Positions 54,927-62,715 of a stretch of 64,000 nt of DNA are shown here, in pieces. The DNA lies in contig CM060978.1 in assembly GCA_030765065.1 (NCBI GenBank), positions 115,425,692 to 115,489,691 on the forward strand, written 5' to 3'. Source of the stretch: Deroplatys truncata (taxonomy: Eukaryota > Arthropoda > Insecta > Mantodea > Mantidae). Both the position numbers and the translations under genes were made by a program. Within the stretch, counting starts at the first letter, position 1. The number at the start of each line of letters is the position of its first letter. The notes below the pieces were generated by a model. It made no database searches and had not been told where the DNA came from. It was given only the letters and a program-made list of their open reading frames with translations.

Positions 54927-55637
54927 ATGAGTTATACAGTTACAGTGAGTGGGCCAGACACTGTTATTTCAACGTATCTAAACCCTCCTCTACAGCTAGA
55001 TCCTCCAGGTCATTATGAGATTGCTCTCTTGAATTTTGAAACATTCTATTCAATACCAAATGTCGATGGAAGTAATAATAGATTTCATTATATTCATAAT
55101 GGTAAACCTGAAACCATTATCATCCCTCATGGAACCTACGAGATTGCCGATATCAATACATTTCTAAAGGATAAACTAGAATTGAATGATGAAGTCTTCT
55201 TCATAAGGCCTAACAATAATACAATGAAGGCTGAAATTAAATGTCCTTATACAATAGACTTTTCTAAGGAAAGATCTATTGGTTCGCTTCTAGGATTCAC
55301 AGACACTAAAATAATTCCTGCTGGAGAAGCGCTCGAATCTGACGATCTTGTGAATATATTTAAAGTGAGTATCATACGTGTGGAGTGCAGTATTGCAACA
55401 GGCTCTTTCATTGGCGGTAAAAGCGGACATTCGCTCTACGAGTTTTTCCCTTCTGTTCCGCCAGGCTATCATATCTCTCAAGAACCTTCGAACCCAATAT
55501 ATTTACCAGTCATAGATACAAACTATATAGACCAGATCACTATTCGAGTGGTAGATCAACACGGGAAGGCTATCAACTTCAGGAACGAAGTTATCACTAC
55601 AAGACTCCACATAAGACGTAATGGCAATACATTTTAA
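54927..55637 (+). CDS. mCP: Minor capsid (penton-like) single jelly-roll protein
   Basis: 236 residues from the ATG at 54,927, 19 bases after the protease stop. It opens MSYTVTVSGPDTVISTYLNP and continues with P-G-HYEIALLNFETFYSIPN, the pattern I know from Polinton minor capsid proteins. Further blocks are IIPHGTYEIADINTFL, IGSLLGFTDTKII and a C-terminal V-D-Q-H-GKAINFRNEVITTRLHIR. The penton of related viruses occupies the vertices. The last 17 bases overlap the next small ORF. Confidence 0.8.
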   Translation: MSYTVTVSGPDTVISTYLNPPLQLDPPGHYEIALLNFETFYSIPNVDGSNNRFHYIHNGKPETIIIPHGTYEIADINTFLKDKLELNDEVFFIRPNNNTMKAEIKCPYTIDFSKERSIGSLLGFTDTKIIPAGEALESDDLVNIFKVSIIRVECSIATGSFIGGKSGHSLYEFFPSVPPGYHISQEPSNPIYLPVIDTNYIDQITIRVVDQHGKAINFRNEVITTRLHIRRNGNTF

Positions 55638-55764
55638 AAGACATCGCAAATACTATAATAGACGACGTACACCACGTTCGAAGCATACTACCTCTCCAGC
55701 TTCCGAGGAGTTAACACGTGCTAACCGCAAGTTCCTCGAGGGTTTAGGTTACAGAACGCTATAA
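55621..55764 (+). CDS. Small basic protein, 47 residues, between the capsid genes
   Basis: The ATG at 55,621 begins MAIHFKRHRKYYNRRR and continues with TPRSKHTT and a short hydrophobic end (FLEGLGYRTL). The ORF overlaps the minor capsid gene by 17 bases and shares the A of TAATG with the major capsid ATG. About a third of the residues are Arg, Lys or His, reminiscent in size and charge of adenovirus mu/pX-type DNA-condensing peptides. There is no homology claim. Confidence 0.55.
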   Translation: MAIHFKRHRKYYNRRRTPRSKHTTSPASEELTRANRKFLEGLGYRTL

Positions 55765-56975
55765 TGGATATCTTAAACGTGACAGAAGTTCCAGCCTTTG
55801 ACGACAAGATCACCAAGGAGGAGGAGCATATTTTTCTTCCATACAACACGTCCGCTCTGGATGTAAACGATGAAATTAGAATACCATGCCAAGCTGAAGA
55901 TTTGTATACGCTACCTAACAAGAGTTATCTTTACATCGAAGGTGCTCTCACCAAGGTAGATGGATCGCCTACTACAGCGAAGCTCGCTAATAATGCTATA
56001 GCCTTCATGTTTGATGAGATACGTCTAGATATGAATGCTACAACTATAGACAGAACAAGGAATCCTGGAATTACTACAACTATACGAAATTATGTGATTC
56101 TCAACCCTATGGAGTCGAATCGGCTGCTGAATGCTGGATGGGCATATCCTGGTGAAGAAGTTGATATAGTACACGCTACGAATGGAGCTTTCAATGCTGT
56201 AGTCCCTCTCTCGATGCTCCTAGGATTTGCTGATGACCACAAGGAACTTATACTCAACAGCAAGTTTGAATTGATTCTCATAAGATCCAAAGATTCTAGA
56301 AACTGTGTCCTGAGTTCGAATGGAGAGGAAGCTAACGTAAAGTTAACTAGAATCGAATGGAGGATGCCTGTAATTCGTCTTTCCGATGCTGAAAGAGTTC
56401 CCATTCTAAAAATTGTCAAGTCTGATAAACCTCTACACCTTGCCTTTCGATCTATGGATCTTCATACCCAGCCTGCTGTACCCCAGACAAGATCTTTCAC
56501 TTGGAATGTAGCAACAACATCTAAGCTCGAGAAACCTCGCTTCATCATAGTGTGCGCGCAGACTGGAAGATTGGGTGATTATAGCAAGAACAGTTCCGAG
56601 TTTGATCACTGCAACATTACTAATTTGAGACTATTCCTCAACAGTGAATGCTACCCCTACCATGATTTGAACTTGGACTTTAAAAATTCAAAGTTTGCTT
56701 CACTATATGAAATGTACTGTAAATTTCAAAGTTCCTATTATGAAAGAGATAATTACCCCCTCTTGAAGAGAAAGGATTTTCTTCACCGTGCACCATTATT
56801 CGTAATAGACTGTTCTCACCAACCCGAGGAGGTTATAAATGGAGCTGTGAACATCAGAATCGAGATTCAAGCATCTGCAAATATACCAGCCCAGACGTCA
56901 CTGTACTGTCTGGTTCTACATGACAAAGTATTTACCTACAAACCTCTTTCTCACTTGATGCAAGCACTTATATAA
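55764..56975 (+). CDS. MCP: Major capsid protein, double jelly-roll
   Basis: 403 residues. The protein starts MDILNVTEVPAFDDKITKEE and carries the order typical of Polinton hexon-like proteins: Y-L-YIEGALTKVDG, AIAFMFDEIRL, then GAFNAVVPLSMLLGFADDH, W-R-MPVIRLSDAER, and late RFIIVCAQTGR followed by N-L-RLFLNSECYPYHDLNLDF. Length is slightly short for the family but nothing is visibly missing. It is the last gene of the plus cluster and a polyadenylation signal follows 61 bases later. Confidence 0.87.
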   Translation: MDILNVTEVPAFDDKITKEEEHIFLPYNTSALDVNDEIRIPCQAEDLYTLPNKSYLYIEGALTKVDGSPTTAKLANNAIAFMFDEIRLDMNATTIDRTRNPGITTTIRNYVILNPMESNRLLNAGWAYPGEEVDIVHATNGAFNAVVPLSMLLGFADDHKELILNSKFELILIRSKDSRNCVLSSNGEEANVKLTRIEWRMPVIRLSDAERVPILKIVKSDKPLHLAFRSMDLHTQPAVPQTRSFTWNVATTSKLEKPRFIIVCAQTGRLGDYSKNSSEFDHCNITNLRLFLNSECYPYHDLNLDFKNSKFASLYEMYCKFQSSYYERDNYPLLKRKDFLHRAPLFVIDCSHQPEEVINGAVNIRIEIQASANIPAQTSLYCLVLHDKVFTYKPLSHLMQALI

Positions 56976-57035
56976 TTATGTATATGTTTGGGTGAATGGT
57001 TTTGTAAAGGAATGTACTAGGATAAGTTTATGAAT

Positions 57036-57041
57036 AATAAA
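57036..57041 (+). terminator. Polyadenylation signal of the capsid cluster
   Basis: AATAAA, 61 bases after the major capsid stop and just before the end of the convergent ORF. Confidence 0.6.
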
Positions 57042-57054
57042 TTGAATTCATATA

Positions 57055-57537
57055 CTAAAACACTCTTTTATTGACTTTAGCATACATTTCAAGCATTTTC
57101 CTTCTCTCCCTCCTACTCCCTGAAAAACTAGTTGCTCCTGACTTGCAGAAATCATTTAAAATATTCAAATGTCTTTCAATATAAGGCAATAGTCGTTTTA
57201 GGTTCCTTACACCCTCAATGTCTAAAGATATTACATTATTATTTAAACAAGTATTTATGAAATGAATTGAAGGGTCAAAAAATACAATAATATTGTATGC
57301 ATAAATTACATTGTCACAATATTCATCACACGCAAACTTTTTTTCTTGGCGTAGGTAATCTTCAATCATTGGAATGTTTTTGGATATTATATCCCAGTCT
57401 GATTTTGTAATATAAACAAATGATTTATCACTTTCGCAGTTTATGTAGAGGGATGGGATGTCATAGTATAGTCCAATATTCACGGAATGGGAGGGGGAGA
57501 TGCTGACGTCATCAAGCGCATGTGATCGATTCTCCAT
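57055..57537 (-). CDS. Accessory protein with two similar W/P-I-E segments
   Basis: 160 residues from the ATG at 57,537 (MENRSHALDD). Two internal segments are alike: VYITKSDWDIISKNIPMIEDY at about 40-60 and VISLDIEGVRNLKRLLPYIE at about 110-131. This (I-T/S-x-x-W-x-x-L-x-x-x-x-P-x-I-E) pattern faintly recalls the PC4-type single-strand DNA-binding fold, but similarity is weak and I do not assign it. The C-terminus is basic (GSRRERRKML). The first 26 bases overlap the end of the spliced gene in a different frame. AATAAA at 57,067-57,072 (minus strand) falls inside the last codons, so the 3' end must be very short. Confidence 0.55.
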   Translation of the reverse strand: MENRSHALDDVSISPSHSVNIGLYYDIPSLYINCESDKSFVYITKSDWDIISKNIPMIEDYLRQEKKFACDEYCDNVIYAYNIIVFFDPSIHFINTCLNNNVISLDIEGVRNLKRLLPYIERHLNILNDFCKSGATSFSGSRRERRKMLEMYAKVNKRVF

Positions 57538-58642
57538 GCTCCTCCGGGGTATCTTCAATGAATAAGAAGACCATAGGAGCATCGTTGAGGATTCTCCTCT
57601 TACACCGTCTCTTCTGCTTTTTCTCACCGCTCTCGTTCCGCCTCTTCCTCCGCTCCCTCCTCACACCCCTGCAACATATATTCAAAACAATGTTAGAAAT
57701 AGGTTTAGTTAATGATTTCATACGTCTGAAAGAGAAAATACATATATTAGAAAAATCCTCTCCCCTTGTCACACAAAAAGTATTATCAAAGAGTGTCATA
57801 CTCACTTCACGGTCTTGCACGATTCTGTGTGTATCTCGGGCGAGCAATCTGGAGTCGTCTGATTTATCCACTCCTGCATCCTCGTTGCTTTATCATCAGG
57901 GGTAGTAGTAATGTCGGGTAGTGGAGCGGCATCCTCCTCCATAGGCTGTGTATGGCGCTCTGCGATTGGATATTCCACTATATCGACATCGCGTCTCTCA
58001 GGATCCATCTCCTCTATTGGTACGGGTACCTTAGGCGCAGTCATTCGCAGTCTGTAATAATTTAATTTTTAGGTTAGACACAGAGTAGCATTAGAAGCAG
58101 TAAATGAATATGTAATTTAACATTTCTTCTACTTACTCGAGTTTTCTCTTCCTCCGCTGGTAGACCTCGCAGTTGTCGTTACATAGGAAGGATGTCATGC
58201 GTTCATGCTGGGCCGGGTTAGTACAAAGTACAGAATGCATGTATCCGGTGCACGACTCTGTATCACATTTAGCTAGATGTTTCGAGACGAAGACATTGTC
58301 AACTTCATCGACATCGCTAAGATCCTCCACATCAACACCCCTGTGATTTTCACTGAAAGAATGAAATAATTTCAAGTTAGATTTCATTTAACATGCGTAC
58401 AATATATTACCGAGTTATAGAAATATGTATATTACTTACATGTTCGCTCCTCGATAAACAGGACAGCTCTCTGTACACACTTCCAGTGTAGTCATCTGAT
58501 CATGATGCGACGGTTGAGTACACAACACTGAATGCATTAAACCATTGCATGTTTCGGTATGGAAGTATACGTAGTGAAAATAATCTTCCCCGCACTCGCT
58601 CCAGTAATCATTCACATCAGATGCACGATGATCACCAGCCAT
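57512..58642 (-). CDS. Spliced accessory gene with duplicated Cys/His module
   Basis: Four exons on the minus strand, 58642-58440, 58352-58137, 58051-57806 and 57668-57512, give 273 residues. All three donors are GTAAGT or GTGAGT, all acceptors end in CAG, and every junction is phase 2 and keeps the frame. Exons 1 and 2 encode two versions of one module: T-E-(T/S)-C-x-G-x-MHSVLCT-x-P-x-x-H-x-x-MT, then C-x-x-x-C-x-VY, six conserved Cys/His residues that could bind zinc. Exon 3 is acidic and Pro-rich. Exon 4 is strongly basic (RRERRKRR, KKQKRRCKRR), likely nuclear targeting or nucleic-acid binding. I recognise no family. A TATA box and a CRE-like site lie just upstream. Confidence 0.75.
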
Positions 58643-58704
58643 TTCGATTATCACTGAACGAACACTGAAAAAACAATAAATGATCGCTCCGGCTGCCTAC
58701 GTTC

Positions 58705-58730
58705 CTTATATACTGTAGACGGTGACGTCA
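58705..58730 (-). promoter_or_regulatory. CRE-like site and TATA box of the accessory gene
   Basis: On the minus strand TGACGTCA (58,723-58,730) precedes TATATAAG (58,705-58,712), which is about 63 bases before the ATG at 58,642. A second TGACGTCA lies at 58,902-58,909. A possible acceptor (TTTTTTCAG) before the ATG leaves room for an untranslated exon. Confidence 0.5.
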
Positions 58731-59353
58731 CGCAGCGGTGGAGGGGTGGAATGCATGTTGAGACCTGTTATTCACCCTCCAGGCAGAAGCCACCCGTCTG
58801 TTTTTGAATACCGAGGAAAGTCCTTGGCGAGCGTGTTTTAACATGATTTACCGACGCCGACAGAGTGGAGCCGGGCTAGTCTACACGTTGAAGCTTGTTA
58901 GTGACGTCACGCACGCAGTCGCGGAGTGGGAGTGAAACTGGTTATTACCAGGCCGATGTCGGCTGGCGGGCTTTACATTACATGTCGGGCTGTTGCCAGA
59001 GAGAGGTTAAGACCGTGAGCGTAGTTATACATATACGACGGCTGTCAGATGCGAGCGAGTCAATTAATCAATCAAAAATACTTAACTGCTCGACGAACAG
59101 CGTTTAATTGCAATAGCGGTATATAAACATTGATTCTTTTTTCAATAACACACATTACCTAATTGATTGACACAATTATGTACTCAAACGATTTGCCGAT
59201 GTGCGGCAGGCATCGAGAATCGCATTCCCACACCGCCAACGTCACGCACCGAGAACCCTCACATATAACCCCTCACCCCGAGCGGCACATCCCCTACCCA
59301 AGCCAATCACACGGCAGGGATTTAGACAAGTCACAATGAGGGGCGGGAATGTA
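58731..59353. other. Polinton region between accessory promoter and right inverted repeat
   Basis: No convincing ORF. It contains a second GTGACGTCACGCA at 58,901, AATTAATCAATCAA-type runs near 59,062, and short sequences resembling the TIR-proximal repeats. Probably regulatory. Confidence 0.45.
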
Positions 59354-59931
59354 GTCACCGTTACCTCCAGACGGAAGTATGTCGTTGATCGCTAATGTAT
59401 GTAAACAGATCCGGAATGTAAACTTAAAAGCCTATTAATGTGTTGAAAGCGTCTAACATGTTCAGCTAATGGACAAGCGATTTCCCCAGATACAAGAAGG
59501 CTGCAGTGTTTCATTACATGACAGACTGTTACCGTGAGCAGACTACTTATACTCAAGCTCCAGTCAACAATTCATTAATCAAAAAACTTAATTGCTCGAG
59601 GATGCAATCTGCAGACCTTAGTAATCATAAAAAAAATGTTTGACGAACATTACCTAATTAATTTGCCGAGGGGCGGCAGGACTCGAGAAAACAATTCCAT
59701 CAAGTCATGACGCCACAGTAGAACGCATGGGGAAGGGGGTAGAACCTGTTAGCACAGATACTGCCGGCATTAGGTGAGCACACAAAGCGAGAGGGGGCGG
59801 GGCCTAACGACACGAGACCTGGCGGCATGTGAGCACACAAAGGGAGGGGGCGGGGCTAGCGGCATAGATCAAAGAAGCTTATCAGATGTCGGCATCTCTC
59901 TGTGTGCTGGAGTCGCTATATTATACCTACT
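59354..59931 (-). repeat. Polinton right terminal inverted repeat
   Basis: Inverse copy of 42,648-43,225, 578 bases, three differences seen. Confidence 0.95.
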
Positions 59932-59937
59932 AACAGA
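59932..59937. repeat. Polinton target-site duplication, right copy
   Basis: AACAGA, as at 42,642-42,647. Confidence 0.9.
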
Positions 59938-61640
59938 GTATTGCACAGTGTAATTTTGCTATAAAAAAGAGTTATTGCAAGGGATACCTTTGCCAAGAGG
60001 ACTACGGAGTATTTTCTTAAAGGAATATACCACTAGAGAAATTGGAGCACTCTGCTATTAAAGAATGGATGAATGAATTTATTGAAGGTATGTTGAGCAG
60101 ATCACTGCCGAAATTATATTATTATTTGTCACTTCAGAAACGGAGCTTTATAACAATTTCTAACATCCTTTTTTAATAGGTGCTGGAAATTTGCCGCAAG
60201 TTAGATTGTTAAGAGAGAAGCATATTCCACTGCTGAGAAATGAAGGAAATCAACAAATGAAAGAAGCAGTCTGTGGTCAGAAGGTTATGTTACTACTATG
60301 TGACGAAAAGACCGATCGGATGGGTCTATGTGTATTTGTCGTGTTATTTCGTCCTCTTGAGCCAAAAATAGAGCAGGAGTTGTATGTTGCTGATGTACAT
60401 ATGCTGAAAGCAGCTGATGCAAAATTATGCAGCAGGGCAATACTTAATTCTGTACAGAAGTACTGTTTTAACTATGGCAATATCTTCGGATTGGTAAGCG
60501 ACAGTGCAAAATATATAACCAAGTGCTTCAGTTCCCCGACTGTCTTCCTCGGAGAGGATCCAGTTCACATTCAGTGTTGGGCACACCGGCTAAATTTGGT
60601 AAGATGCATATTCGCGAAAGAACTGATGAAACTTAATGTAGCTGTGGCTAAGGTTAAAGCTGTGTTTCTCAATACGAGAAAGAGAAAACACCTGTATGTT
60701 AGATTTCTCAAAGAAAAGTATCCATATGAGAAACCTATACTGTTTCCAGTACCAGTGATGAGATGGAATACTTAGTTCGAGGCCGTTTTCTACGTTGAGA
60801 AGCATATTCGTGATATAATTGAGTCCGTGCAGTTAGAAGATCTGGACTATGTCATCAATGCTGGTATCGATTTCATGAAATCATTGACGAATGATGAAGT
60901 AAGCATAATTTCAGCAGAGGCAACATTCGTCAAGGAACATGCCAATGATTTTGTGGAATACATAACCGAAATAGAGGATCTTCATACCCAACAAGTCCTA
61001 CACTTTATGGAGAACTCAGGAAAATATTGAACAATTTCGAAGTAGTAAAAGAAGGGAATTTTTATAGTGAAACAGAAGAGAAGCTAAATTGCGTCATGAA
61101 GCGCAGATGTTCAAGGAGATGTTAGATCAGTTATGAAAAACACTGCAGCATTAGCATTTGCGAAATTGCAATTACGGATGTTTGAAGATCCTGCTAATAA
61201 GTTGCATTCAGCACTTGAAGTGTTTAGTCCAGTATTCATCATTAACAGTAATATCGATTCAGTACTAATGAAAAAAGTGAAGTCTATTCCATTCTTTAAA
61301 AATGAGAATGATTCAGTGATCACAAAAGGCTACAGTGAACTTCAAGAGCAAAGCAATCAAATTATGTTGCGACATGGAAAAATAAATATTGCGAAAGTTC
61401 CGAGTGGTTTACTTGAAGTCATCCTGAGTTTAGCGGCAGAGCTCTCCAGTCAGTGTGGTATCCATGTGCTAATGTTGACTGAACATTTCTTTTCTTGCTA
61501 CTCGGGAGTTTTGAGCGACTTGCGTTGCAATATGAAACAAGAAAATGTAAACATTATGGCAATGTTCTCCTTGACAGTTAGAAAACACAACATAATGTGC
61601 TTTTCTTTAATGGTATTATGCCTATTGCAGTGAGACTTAG
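59938..61640 (+). pseudogene. hAT transposase, C-terminal part
   Basis: The reading continues the N-terminal frame of 42,647 across the Polinton. An intron with GTATGT donor and AATAG acceptor at 60,088-60,179 restores WMNEFIEG to AGNLPQVRLL. The catalytic region has LLLCDEKTDRM, then GLVSDSAKYI (acidic residues), QCWAHRLNLV and K-A-VFLNTRKRK-H. V-M-RWNT is followed by TAG where family members have Trp, a nonsense change at about 60,772. The dimerisation region survives near 61,480-61,570 as F-FSCYSGVLSDLRCNM and QENVNIMAMF. Several frameshifts lie between 61,030 and 61,133. The gene resembles the CGBP1-related hAT branch. Confidence 0.7.
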
Positions 61641-61815
61641 CAGTTGTTAATTGTAGTATCAGTGTCTAATGTTGACTGTGAAATTTTCTTTTCTTGCTAC
61701 TCAGGAGTTTTGAGTGACTAGGGTTGCAACAGGAAAGCAGGATAATGTTTTCCTTTGCCAGTTAGAAAAAATAATGCTATGTATTTTTCTTTCATATTAT
61801 GCATTCTTCAGTGAT
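61470..61815 (+). repeat. Direct duplication of about 160 bases at the hAT 3' end
   Basis: The segment at about 61,470-61,630 recurs at about 61,655-61,815. Both have TTTTCTTGCTACTC, GGAGTTTTGAG, then CAGTTAGAAAA and a TTTCTTT...ATTATGC block. The second copy is more diverged and frameshifted. Confidence 0.6.
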
Positions 61816-61997
61816 AATTGAATGCTAAAAATGTGTTTTTTAAGATAAAAACTCCACATTGTTCTTCAATAATTTATTTACATGAAAAAATACTTTAAAA
61901 TCCCAAAATATAATACCAATTAGTAAAAATAACGCGAAATTCTCAAAAAATAACCCCGATTTCCACCAAAAAATAAAACGAGAAACGCAGGTCCCTA

Positions 61998-62005
61998 CCT
62001 ATGGT
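61998..62005. repeat. hAT target-site duplication, right copy
   Basis: CCTATGGT, as at 42,049-42,056. Confidence 0.85.
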
Positions 62006-62397
62006 ACAAATAGCACCATTTGACCTTTACTACGCTTTATCTCGTGAAATGTGGAACACTTCCCCTGTAAATTATTCATGCCTTTGTTTCAATTTATGAT
62101 TTTAACTGGAAAACCCAATAACAAATGAAGCTGCATTTTATATAGGTACTACTGTACAATTTTAAACAGAATTGAGAATTAAAACTGAGCGTGATGACTT
62201 CTAAACTACAACGAGACCACATAATATACTCGCACCTCTTTTCTAAGGATAACACTGCCCGAGTGTTCTGTTGATAATTACTCCTGGGATTTGTGCGTGC
62301 ATAAGTTTATTAATATTCAAGCATTAAAATACATCTATTATGTTACCAAACTGCCAAATATTCCTCCTCGTGCTATAGTTTACACTTTCTTTAAAGA

Positions 62398-62715
62398 TTT
62401 TGGATCGATCAGCGCATTTGCACTACAGACACACATATAATACAATATGGTACGCATACGAAGGTTTTGGATCGATCAGCGCATTTGCACTACAGACACA
62501 CATATAATACAATATGGTACGCATACGAAGGTTTTGGATCGATCAGCGCATTTGCACTACAGACACACATATAATACAATATGGTACGTATTCGATCAGC
62601 GCATTTGCACTACAGACACACATATAATACAATATGGTACGCATACGAAGGTTTTGGATCGATCAGCGCATTTGCACTACAGACACACATATAATACAAT
62701 ATGGTACGCATACGA
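62398..62715 (+). repeat. 67-base tandem repeat, nearly five copies
   Basis: Units begin at the CGATCAGCGCATTTGCACTA block at 62,406, 62,473, 62,540, 62,593 and 62,660. The period is 67, except that the fourth is preceded by a 14-base deletion. Copies are almost identical, so the expansion is recent. The associated open frame is a by-product. Confidence 0.9.

Larger units (their letters stand above)
42648..59931. mobile_element. Complete Polinton/Maverick (adintovirus-like) element
   Basis: The 17,284-base element starts AGTAGATATAATATAGCG and ends with the complement of AGTAGGTATAATATAGCG. It has 578-base terminal inverted repeats and a six-base duplication. The gene set is the Polinton core: polymerase B, integrase, packaging ATPase, adenain-like protease, major and minor capsid proteins. 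Phospholipase A2/core, fibre-like, DUF8207-like and accessory genes are also present. All major ORFs are intact. With near-identical ends, this indicates a recent insertion that may have been competent at integration. Capsid genes support a virus-like life style known for this group, but virion formation is inference. Confidence 0.95.
42057..61997 (+). mobile_element. hAT transposon interrupted by a Polinton
   Basis: The left end TAGGGACCTGCCTTTTTCGC matches the complement of the right end, TAGGGACCTGCGTTTCTCG, and both are flanked by CCTATGGT. Removing the Polinton and one copy of its duplication leaves about 2,651 bases, a normal hAT size. A single transposase-like gene is split between the two sides of the Polinton, and its frame is continuous across the restored junction. 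Confidence 0.85.

Noticed and set aside
57512..57871. Single long ORF as the right-end gene
   Set aside because: Its upstream part is intronic; the acceptor at 57,669-57,670 and the in-phase exons 1-3 explain only the part after 57,668.
57512..58642. LxCxE (pRb-binding) motif in the accessory gene, as in some DNA-virus early proteins
   Set aside because: I looked for L-x-C-x-E and found only near misses such as E-V-C-T-E, so no such claim is made.
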